Source: Alkalihalobacillus sp. LMS39 (lineage in GTDB: Bacteria; Bacillota; Bacilli; Bacillales; Bacillaceae_F). From it: DNA of 64,000 nt. Position numbers and translations under genes: made by a program. Numbering within the stretch: the first letter of the stretch is position 1; each line of letters begins with the position of its first letter. The stretch spans positions 4,278,001 through 4,342,000 of the forward strand of contig NZ_CP093300.1 of NCBI RefSeq assembly GCF_022812285.1, given 5' to 3'. Shown here piece by piece: positions 57,002 through 64,000 of this stretch. The notes beneath the pieces are model-generated. The model was given only the letters and a program-made list of their open reading frames with translations, was not told the origin of the DNA and did no database searches.

Positions 57002-57139
57002 CTATTGTTTTTCCGAGTTTCTTTCTTCATCCACTTCATACGCATCTTGAATCATTTCGAGCGTTGGATGCTTTTTGTCCTCTAAATCTTCCACTCCCGT
57101 TAATTCAGAAGTATAAATAATATGTTCTTTTTTCTTCAT
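57002..57139 (-). CDS. 45-residue acidic small protein
   Basis: This short gene reads MKKKEHIIYTSELTGVEDLE, DKKHPTLEMI, then QDAYEVDEERNSEKQ. AAGGGAGG lies eight bases before ATG 57139, a strong sign of translation. It lies between fadE and yusI. I recognise no family; it is highly charged and probably helical. Confidence 0.65.
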   Translation of the reverse strand: MKKKEHIIYTSELTGVEDLEDKKHPTLEMIQDAYEVDEERNSEKQ

Positions 57140-57229
57140 AAAAGAAACCTCCCTTATCATGTCTTACCGTTATTATTTGGGTGGTGACATTCTTCATACA
57201 AATAATCCAATGGCAAAACTGGAAAAAAC

Positions 57230-57260
57230 CTAAAGAAGCTCCAATACGGAGCTCCTTTAG
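57230..57260 (-). terminator. Terminator of the fad operon
   Basis: CTAAAGAAGCTCC (57230-57242) pairs with GGAGCTCCTTTAG (57248-57260, one mismatch), with TTTTTTCC following on the minus strand. It is 90 bp past fadE. Confidence 0.85.
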
Positions 57261-57349
57261 TCTTAGTAGAGAGGAGAATGCTTCTTCCTTTGTAGAAAGG
57301 AGGAATATTTTATTTTTGAGACATTGTCTCAAAAAGTGATAAACGGGTT

Positions 57350-59134
57350 TTACACTACATAGCTTTCTTCTGCTAGGACAACTTCAGCAATTTCACGTTT
57401 TTTCGTAATAACGTTAATTGGAGTGTGACGAGTTAATTTACGTAGAATTGAAATCATTGTACGTAAAGAGTCGCCTTCTTCCATTGCTACTAAAGATTCT
57501 TTCGCATGAGCTTCGATACGGTTAAACGCTTCTTGACAGAACACTTGAGTCATAAGAAGTTTTTGGTTATTTTTCTCTAAGCCTGTTTTACCAATCGCTT
57601 TTTCCGTACGAAGGATAACAGATTCCATTGAGAAAACTTCACTTACAATATCTGCCACATTAGACAAAATTTCTTGTTCATGTTGTAGTTTTTGCTGATA
57701 TTTTTGAGCGCCAGTACCAGCTACCATTAAGAAGATTTTCTTCGCCATTTTTAATAAATATTTTTCTTGCTCTAACGGCTCAGTTCCAACTTCCTCAGGC
57801 ATCATCATCATAAGCTCTTCTTGTAGTTTCATCGCTTTTTCTAATAATGGAAGCTCGCCTTTCATTGCTTTACGAAGAATTGTTCCAGGTACTAGAAGGC
57901 GGTTAATTTCATTTGTACCTTCAAAAATACGGTTAATTCTTGAGTCACGGTAGATGCGTTCTACTTCGTACTCAGCCATGAAACCATAGCCACCATGGAT
58001 TTGAACTGCTTCATCTGCACAATAGTCTAATGTTTCAGAGCCAAATACTTTATTTAAAGAACACTCAATTGCGTATTCTGCAATTCCTTTTGCTACTTCA
58101 CGACCATCTTTTTGCTCTTCCTCAGAAAGTCCACCTAGACGGTCTTCAAACAATCCACCTGTACGGTAAATTGAGCTTTCTGCTGCATATGTTGCAGTTG
58201 CCATGTTTGCTAATTTTTCTTGAATTAATGTGAAACGCGCAATTGGTTGCTTAAACTGCTTTCTTTCATTTGCATACTTAGCAGCTAACTCAAGCGCACG
58301 CTTTGAACCACCAATTGTACCGATTCCAAGCTTATAACGTCCTACATTTAAGATGTTAAAGGCAATAACGTGACCTTTACCAACTTCACCAAGAAGGTTT
58401 TCTTTAGGGACTAATGCGTCCTCGAGAATAAGGGTACGAGTAGATGAACCTTTAATTCCCATTTTCTTTTCTTCTGGACCAGTAGAAACACCTTCATATT
58501 CTTTTTCCACAATAAATGCCGTGAAATGCTCACCATCAATTTTTGCGTATACTACAAATACATCAGCGAATGCAGAGTTTGTAATCCATTGTTTTTCACC
58601 ATTTAATACATAGTGAGTTCCAGCTTCATTTAATACTGCCGTCGTTTTAGCACCTAGCGCATCTGATCCAGAGCCTGGCTCAGTTAACGCATATGCTGCA
58701 ATTTTTTCACCTGATGCTAATGAAGGCAAGTATTTACTTTTTTGCTCATGGTTACCGAAAAATACGATTGGTAATGACCCGATACCAACATGAGCACCGT
58801 AACTTAAAGAGAAGGCACCTGCACGAGCAAATTTTTCTGTAATAATGGAAGAACTAATTTTATCTAATCCTAGCCCACCGTATTCTTCTGGTACATCTGC
58901 TCCTAATAATCCAAGCTCTCCAGCTTCAGATAAAAGACGACGAGAAATATCGAAATTGTGTTTTTCAATTTCTTCAATATGAGGACCTACTTCATTAACA
59001 ACGAACTCCTCTGTTGTTTTGCCAATCATAATATGCTCTTCTGTGAAATCCTCCGGTGTAAATACACTTTCAGCAGCAACATCTTCAATTAAAAAGCTTC
59101 CGCCCTTTACAACTTCTTGTTTTGTTTCACTCAT
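57350..59134 (-). CDS. fadE: Acyl-CoA dehydrogenase FadE
   Basis: This 594-residue flavoprotein starts beta-oxidation. [19 protein letters not shown] and WITNSAF bind FAD/substrate, and the [20 protein letters not shown] segment includes the region of the catalytic Glu. A C-terminal extension of about 190 residues beyond the basic ACAD fold is normal for this VLCAD-like group. It is last in fadN-fadA-fadE. Confidence 0.95.
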   Translation of the reverse strand: MSETKQEVVKGGSFLIEDVAAESVFTPEDFTEEHIMIGKTTEEFVVNEVGPHIEEIEKHNFDISRRLLSEAGELGLLGADVPEEYGGLGLDKISSSIITEKFARAGAFSLSYGAHVGIGSLPIVFFGNHEQKSKYLPSLASGEKIAAYALTEPGSGSDALGAKTTAVLNEAGTHYVLNGEKQWITNSAFADVFVVYAKIDGEHFTAFIVEKEYEGVSTGPEEKKMGIKGSSTRTLILEDALVPKENLLGEVGKGHVIAFNILNVGRYKLGIGTIGGSKRALELAAKYANERKQFKQPIARFTLIQEKLANMATATYAAESSIYRTGGLFEDRLGGLSEEEQKDGREVAKGIAEYAIECSLNKVFGSETLDYCADEAVQIHGGYGFMAEYEVERIYRDSRINRIFEGTNEINRLLVPGTILRKAMKGELPLLEKAMKLQEELMMMMPEEVGTEPLEQEKYLLKMAKKIFLMVAGTGAQKYQQKLQHEQEILSNVADIVSEVFSMESVILRTEKAIGKTGLEKNNQKLLMTQVFCQEAFNRIEAHAKESLVAMEEGDSLRTMISILRKLTRHTPINVITKKREIAEVVLAEESYVV

Positions 59135-59158
59135 CGTTCATATCCCCCATTCATTTAA

Positions 59159-60337
59159 TTAAATAAGTTCAAATACGCCAGCAGCACCCATACCGCCACC
59201 GATACACATCGTTACAACACCAAACTGCTCACCACGACGTTTCATTTCATGCATTAATGTTAAGGTTAACTTTGTTCCAGAACATCCAAGTGGATGACCA
59301 AGAGCAATTGCTCCACCATTTACATTAACTTTACTTTGGTCAAGTCCTAAATGACGAATGACTTGAAGTGATTGTGATGCGAACGCTTCATTTAATTCAA
59401 ATAAACCAATATCCGATAATTCTAACCCAGCAAGTGCTATTGCTTTTGGAATCGCCTCAACCGGTCCAATTCCCATAATTTCTGGTGGAACACCTGCAAC
59501 AGCAAAGGAGCGGAATTTTAAAATAGGCGTTAACCCATTGGCTTCTGCTTCTTCACGGTCCATGACGAGCACACTTGCCGCACCATCACTCATTTGAGAC
59601 GCGTTTCCAGCTGTAACCGATCCTTTTGGATGGAAAGCTGGTCGAAGTTTTGCTAGTCCATCAACTGTCGTTCCTGGTCTGACACCTTCATCGACACTGA
59701 ACTGCACTTTTTTCTCTTTTAATTTATTATCACTACCAACAGACCGTAATGTAACATCGACAGGTACGATTTCATCAGTAAATTTACCGTCTTTTATCGC
59801 CTGCTCTGCACGACGGTGACTTTCTACAGCGAAAGCATCTTGGTCTTGGCGACTTACACCAAATCGTGTCGCCACTTCTTCTGCTGTATATCCCATTCCC
59901 ATATAATACTCTGGCGCATTCTCCACTAGAGATGGGTTCGGCGCAATCACATGGCCGCCCATTGGGATTAAGCTCATCGACTCGGCTCCTCCAGCTATAA
60001 TTGCTTTTGAATGGCCTAACATAATACGTTCAGATGCATAAGCAATACTTTGTAGTCCAGATGAGCAATATCGATTAATCGTAATCGCTGGGACTGTATC
60101 AGGAAGACCTGCTATTGCTCCAATATTACGAGCCATGTTCATACCTTGTTCTGCTTCAGGCATCGCACATCCAAAAATAATATCTTCTATTTTAGACGGG
60201 TCAAAGTCTCCGGCCCGTTTTAACGTTTCTTTTACTGTTAAGGCACCAAGATCATCGGGTCTTACATTGGCTAATGTTCCTCTTTTCGCTTTTCCGACTG
60301 GTGTTCTTGCACCAGCTACGATTACCGCTTCTCTCAA
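59159..60337 (-). CDS. fadA: Acetyl-CoA C-acyltransferase FadA
   Basis: This 392-residue thiolase has the acyl Cys in INRYCSSGLQSIAYA, NEAFASQSL and a final CIGGGMGAAGVFE. TTG 60337 is chosen because GGAGGG lies before it and the product then starts MREAVIVAGARTPVG. It splits 3-ketoacyl-CoA in beta-oxidation. Confidence 0.96.
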   Translation of the reverse strand: MREAVIVAGARTPVGKAKRGTLANVRPDDLGALTVKETLKRAGDFDPSKIEDIIFGCAMPEAEQGMNMARNIGAIAGLPDTVPAITINRYCSSGLQSIAYASERIMLGHSKAIIAGGAESMSLIPMGGHVIAPNPSLVENAPEYYMGMGYTAEEVATRFGVSRQDQDAFAVESHRRAEQAIKDGKFTDEIVPVDVTLRSVGSDNKLKEKKVQFSVDEGVRPGTTVDGLAKLRPAFHPKGSVTAGNASQMSDGAASVLVMDREEAEANGLTPILKFRSFAVAGVPPEIMGIGPVEAIPKAIALAGLELSDIGLFELNEAFASQSLQVIRHLGLDQSKVNVNGGAIALGHPLGCSGTKLTLTLMHEMKRRGEQFGVVTMCIGGGMGAAGVFELI

Positions 60338-60365
60338 CGCTCTTCCCTCCATTCAAGTTCCATTT

Positions 60366-62750
60366 CTAGTTACGTAACGGCTTTCCTTTTGTCAACATAT
60401 GTTGCATACGTTGCTGTGATTTCGGCTCCGCCACAAGACTTAGGAATGCTTCACGCTCTAGGTCTAATAAATATTGTTCATCAACAAATGTTCCTTTTGG
60501 TACACGTCCACCAGCAATAACAAATGCCAGTTTCTCAGCAATTTTTAAATCATGGTCGGAAATCATTCCACCAAATTTCATTGTTTTTGCACCTAATAAC
60601 ATTGTTGCATATCCTGTTTCTCCAACAACTTGAATTTTACTTCGAGCTGGTGCTGTGTATCCTTTATCATGCAAGTGGATAACTTGTTGTTTCGCTGCAT
60701 GAAGATGATGATCACCATTCATTGTTACGCCGTCACGTTCACTTAAGAACCCGTTCGCTTTTGCTTCATGTGCAGAAGTAGCGACTTTTGCCATTGCGAT
60801 CGTTTCAAACGTTTTATTGGCAATTGCTTGTAAGTCAATTGTTGTTCCTTGTGGCGCGCGCTCAAGATTACGAAGGTAAAGCTCTTTATTACCTCCACCA
60901 CCAGGAATTAAACCAACTCCGACTTCAACTAAGCCCATATATGTTTCAGAAGCTGCTTGAATGCTTGCAGATGGTAAACAAACTTCCGCTCCTCCACCTA
61001 ATGTCATAGCATGTGGTGCAGCAACAACTGGTTTTGAAGAATAACGAATTCTTGCCATTGCTTTTTGGAATTGGCGAATGACCATATCAAGTTCAAAGAA
61101 ATTATCATCCTGTGCTTCCATTAAAATCATCATTAAGTTGGCACCAACACAGAAATTTTTCCCTTGATTCCCGATAACAAGCCCTTTATAATTCTTTTCC
61201 ACTTCATCAATTGATTTGGAAATCATTTGAAGAACATCAAGACCAATTGAGTTACTTGGTGAATGGAATTCCAAACCTGCGACTCCATCTCCTAAGTCAA
61301 TAAGAGAAGCCCCGCTGTTTTTGAAAATCACTTTATCCTGCTCTTTAAGTGCTTTTAAATGAATGATTTTTTCATTTTCAACAATCGACTTATATTCGCC
61401 ATTGTGATAGTAGCTTTTCTCTTTATAGAAAGACTCATGGCCCGCTGCTAACATATCTTTTACCCAAGCAGGAACTGTTTCGCCTTCTGACTCCATTTTT
61501 TCTACTGATTTAGCAACACCGATAGCATCCCATAACTCAAATGGTCCTTGTTCCCAGCCAAAGCCCCACTTCATAGCTTGGTCTACCGATAAAATGTCAC
61601 TTGCAATGTCATAGCACTGTTCAGCAGAATAAATGAGTACTGGCTTAAATAAATTCCAAATAAGTTCTCCCGCTCTGTCATCCGCATATGCGAGCGTTTT
61701 CACTTTTGCTTTTAAGCCCTTTGCTTGCTTTGCGGCTTCAGTAGAAGCTGTTTTTAATTTTTTTCGTGGTCCGTACTCTAATGTATTTGGATCAAGTTCA
61801 ACGATTTCGCTTCCGTTTTCCCCTTTTTTCTTTAAGAAAAATCCTTGACCTGCTTTACTTCCAATCCAACCCTTTTCAGCCATTTCTTTCATAAATGCTG
61901 GAGGATCGAATACTTCTTTTTCTCTTCCTTCAACTTTGTCATACACGTTTTTCGCAACATGTAAAAATGTATCTAAACCGACAACGTCCAATGTACGGAA
62001 TGTTGCACTTTTTGGTCTTCCAATGGCCGGACCTGTTACAGAATCAACTTCTCCAACGGAATATCCACCTTTTAACATTTGCTCTACCGTAACAAGCAAT
62101 CCGTATGTTCCAATTCGGTTTGCAATGAAGTTTGGCGTATCTTTTGCTAATACAACACCTTTTCCTAATGTATCTTCTGCAAACGCTGTCATAAATTCAA
62201 TAACTTCCGCATTTGTATGTTGTGTAGGGATAATTTCAAGCAATTTTAAATAACGTGGCGGGTTAAAGAAATGCGTTCCGAGAAAATGATGTTTAAAATC
62301 ATCTGAACGTCCTTCAACCATTGCTTCAACAGAAATACCTGATGTATTTGAGCTTACAATCGAACCTTGCTTACGATACTGATCAACTTGAGAAAATACT
62401 TTTTGTTTAATTTCGAGATTTTCAACTACAACTTCAATAATCCAATCGACTTCTGAAAGACGTTGCATATCGTCTTCAAAGTTACCTGCCTCAATTAAAT
62501 CTTTGTTACTTTTTACTGTTAATGGAGCTGGCTTTTGCTTTAGCAATTTTTGAATTGCTGTTGTACTAATTTTGTTACGTACTTGTTTGTCTTCAAGTGT
62601 CAATCCCTTTTTCGTTTCTTCCTCAGTTAGCTCCCGAGGGACAATGTCTAATAGGAGCGTTGGAATTCCTACATTCGCGAGATGAGCAGCAATCCCTGAA
62701 CCCATAACACCTGAGCCTAATACAGCTGCTTTTCGAATTTGACCAACCAT
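60366..62750 (-). CDS. fadN: 3-hydroxyacyl-CoA dehydrogenase/enoyl-CoA hydratase FadN
   Basis: This 794-residue bifunctional enzyme has an N-terminal NAD fold (AAVLGSGVMGSGIAAHLAN), the HAD domain (GTHFFNPPRYLKLLEIIPT) and a C-terminal enoyl-CoA hydratase part (VIGNQGKNFCVGANLMMI, GVGLIPGGGG). It is first gene of the operon, with AAGGAGG before the ATG and a FadR box 26 bp upstream. Confidence 0.96.
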   Translation of the reverse strand: MVGQIRKAAVLGSGVMGSGIAAHLANVGIPTLLLDIVPRELTEEETKKGLTLEDKQVRNKISTTAIQKLLKQKPAPLTVKSNKDLIEAGNFEDDMQRLSEVDWIIEVVVENLEIKQKVFSQVDQYRKQGSIVSSNTSGISVEAMVEGRSDDFKHHFLGTHFFNPPRYLKLLEIIPTQHTNAEVIEFMTAFAEDTLGKGVVLAKDTPNFIANRIGTYGLLVTVEQMLKGGYSVGEVDSVTGPAIGRPKSATFRTLDVVGLDTFLHVAKNVYDKVEGREKEVFDPPAFMKEMAEKGWIGSKAGQGFFLKKKGENGSEIVELDPNTLEYGPRKKLKTASTEAAKQAKGLKAKVKTLAYADDRAGELIWNLFKPVLIYSAEQCYDIASDILSVDQAMKWGFGWEQGPFELWDAIGVAKSVEKMESEGETVPAWVKDMLAAGHESFYKEKSYYHNGEYKSIVENEKIIHLKALKEQDKVIFKNSGASLIDLGDGVAGLEFHSPSNSIGLDVLQMISKSIDEVEKNYKGLVIGNQGKNFCVGANLMMILMEAQDDNFFELDMVIRQFQKAMARIRYSSKPVVAAPHAMTLGGGAEVCLPSASIQAASETYMGLVEVGVGLIPGGGGNKELYLRNLERAPQGTTIDLQAIANKTFETIAMAKVATSAHEAKANGFLSERDGVTMNGDHHLHAAKQQVIHLHDKGYTAPARSKIQVVGETGYATMLLGAKTMKFGGMISDHDLKIAEKLAFVIAGGRVPKGTFVDEQYLLDLEREAFLSLVAEPKSQQRMQHMLTKGKPLRN

Positions 62751-62775
62751 ATATATCCTCCTTCTCCCAGATCCT

Positions 62776-62793
62776 TGAATGAATCCTCATTCA
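62776..62793. promoter_or_regulatory. FadR operator before fadNAE
   Basis: TGAATGAATCCTCATTCA matches the Bacillus FadR box TGAATGAMTANTCATTCA closely. A second partial copy (AATGAATGCATGAATT) follows at about 62811. Long-chain acyl-CoA would relieve repression. Confidence 0.85.
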
Positions 62794-63023
62794 TTTTTAT
62801 GCGAAAAAAAAATGAATGCATGAATTTATTTACTATATTCACTATAAAAGATTTTTTTCTTATTGGCAATAGAAATCTGAAAATTACTACTTATTTTTTC
62901 AATTGTTTTTTTGTTATGTTCTTCATATTGTAGCAATAGCTCTCTAGCATACGGACGTCGTCATTTCCACATTCTAATTGATGTATCATCAAAAAAGTGA
63001 TACGTAAAAAGGAGGAATAACGA

Positions 63024-63296
63024 ATGCAGCAAACAATGATTAACCCAAACCAACAAAACCAGCAAACGATTATGCCTCAACCACCAAATGTCATTACAAC
63101 AAAAGACCATCTTTATATTTCTGACATGTTATCTTGGAACTTGTTAGCCATGAAGAAATGTCACCACACTGCACAACATTGCCAAGACCCAGAAATTAAA
63201 GCGGTAATTGAAAAAGCCGGCCAAATGCACCAAAAGCATTACCAAATGATTATACAACACCTCCAAAACCAAAACCAACCAACGCAAATTCAGTAA
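63024..63296 (+). CDS. CotF-family spore coat protein (YusN-like)
   Basis: This 90-residue Gln-rich protein contains TTKDHLYISDMLSWNLLAMK and HHTAQHCQDPEIKAVIEKA, typical of CotF-like coat proteins. The Asn/Gln-rich N- and C-tails are typical too. AAAGGAGG precedes the ATG. It is followed 13 bp later by a second coat-type gene. Confidence 0.87.
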   Translation: MQQTMINPNQQNQQTIMPQPPNVITTKDHLYISDMLSWNLLAMKKCHHTAQHCQDPEIKAVIEKAGQMHQKHYQMIIQHLQNQNQPTQIQ

Positions 63297-63309
63297 AGGA
63301 GGATTTCTT

Positions 63310-63633
63310 ATGAGCCAACAAACGAAAATCCAAAACCCAAAAACCCAAGTTCAGGAATCTCCGCAAATGTCTGACCGAGATTTCATTAATGATATTTTAT
63401 CGACGGAAAAGTATATTACAACTGCTTATAGTACAGCTTTAAACGAAGCGAGTCATGAAAGCTTGTATCAAACGATTAATACTGCTTTTAATGAAGCCCA
63501 AAACTGCCAACGTGAATTGTTTAATACGATGTTTAAAAAAGGATGGTATAGTTTTGACGCTACACCACAACAAACAATTGATCAATCGTATCAACAATTC
63601 TCAGGTTATAGTCAGCAATTCCCTTACCAATAA
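63310..63633 (+). CDS. CotF-like spore coat protein
   Basis: This 107-residue protein has SDRDFINDILSTEKYITTAY and AFNEAQNCQRELFNTMFKKG, the CotF helical core, and a Gln/Tyr-rich tail (QQFSGYSQQFPYQ). AAAGGAGG precedes the ATG. It is co-transcribed with the gene before it. Confidence 0.86.
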   Translation: MSQQTKIQNPKTQVQESPQMSDRDFINDILSTEKYITTAYSTALNEASHESLYQTINTAFNEAQNCQRELFNTMFKKGWYSFDATPQQTIDQSYQQFSGYSQQFPYQ

Positions 63634-63637
63634 AAGG

Positions 63638-63666
63638 AGCTGAGTGGGGATGTTCCTCACTCAGCT
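63638..63666 (+). terminator. Terminator of the coat operon
   Basis: AGCTGAGTG (63638-63646) pairs with CACTCAGCT (63658-63666), followed by seven T. Confidence 0.88.
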
Positions 63667-63728
63667 TTTTTTGTCATCATAATGGCTTTTTTCACAGCAT
63701 TGCAAATATATCCACGTTCATTATAAAA

Positions 63729-63980
63729 TTATTTATTAGTTCGCTTAAATTTAATGCTATAAAAAGGAAATAAAATGATATGCATTAAAGCGAAAAGTAA
63801 AACAACATTAAAAAATGCATTGTTATAGAAATTAAACCATTCAGTAAAAAGCTTTGTCTGTAGGATTTCATTTCCAAAACTTCCAAACTCAAAATCAGTA
63901 ACAAAGGGTGTATTATCAACAATCGCCAATACTAGTATAAGAACTAAAAAAAAACCAACATTAATGAACCAATTCCTCAT
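63729..63980 (-). CDS. Small membrane protein, unknown function
   Basis: This 83-residue protein has two hydrophobic helices (about 5-22 and 53-75) and a basic C-terminus. ATG 63980 follows GGAGGAG by six bases; the longer frame to 63995 overlaps that site. No family is recognised. Confidence 0.68.
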   Translation of the reverse strand: MRNWFINVGFFLVLILVLAIVDNTPFVTDFEFGSFGNEILQTKLFTEWFNFYNNAFFNVVLLFALMHIILFPFYSIKFKRTNK

Positions 63981-64000
63981 TACTATCTCCTCCAAACCCT

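Overview
The window looks like chromosomal DNA from a low-GC, endospore-forming Bacillaceae, most likely an alkaliphilic Bacillus/Alkalihalobacillus-type organism. Four things support this: strong AGGAGG ribosome-binding sites with many TTG and GTG starts, spore genes (yutH, yutC, yunA/lytH, yunB, CotF-like coat proteins, a Spo0E-like protein), B. subtilis-like gene order (recalled, not computed), and a futalosine-pathway gene (mqnE). No rRNA, tRNA, phage, transposase or CRISPR locus is visible.

Layout. 1-7050: end of an AbgT-type transporter, HU, DegV, a lipoprotein and a TRAP transporter (dctQMP). 7343-12361: yuiE-yuiA region, with a yuiE homologue that has lost its metal-binding residues, plus yuiD, a BtuF-like protein, yuiC, yuiB and yuiA. 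12555-21951: a redox and Fe-S neighbourhood (yumB NDH-2, yumC ferredoxin-NADP reductase, yutM, yuzB, yuzD, yutI) with mqnE, dapF and a TetR regulator fused in frame to a second NDH-2 (YutJ-like). 21985-25257: hom-thrC-thrB. 25780-31398: yutH to yutC. 31513-40963: lipA and the yun cluster, with an HD-GYP-thyA-dfrA operon. 42346-47559: sufCDSUB. 48182-53706: yurZ, a DoxX protein under two Rex-like operators, and metNPQ under a SAM-I riboswitch. 53858-62750: an MFS transporter, gcvH and the fadNAE beta-oxidation operon behind a FadR box. 63024-63633: two coat proteins.

How the genes fit together. Three FAD pyridine-nucleotide oxidoreductases, several Fe-S assembly proteins, a SufR-like regulator, lipoyl synthase and GcvH make this a redox and Fe-S/lipoate-rich segment. 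Rex-like sites before yumB and doxX suggest NADH-responsive control. The TetR-NDH-2 fusion would join an NADH-oxidising flavoprotein to a DNA-binding domain.

The intergenic DNA is unusually rich in repeats. One family has four CGGA-N7-TCCG motifs in constant 51/60-62/51-bp geometry (4 copies). A second is MITE-like, with ATAAGAAAAA/TTTTTCTTAT ends (7 copies, all in one orientation). A third is a 52-bp hairpin array. There are also a triplicated terminator region, a nested inverted repeat and a Bacillaceae GC-rich repeat. I consider the TetR-NDH-2 fusion, the constant-geometry repeat and the metal-site-less M17 protein the best leads.
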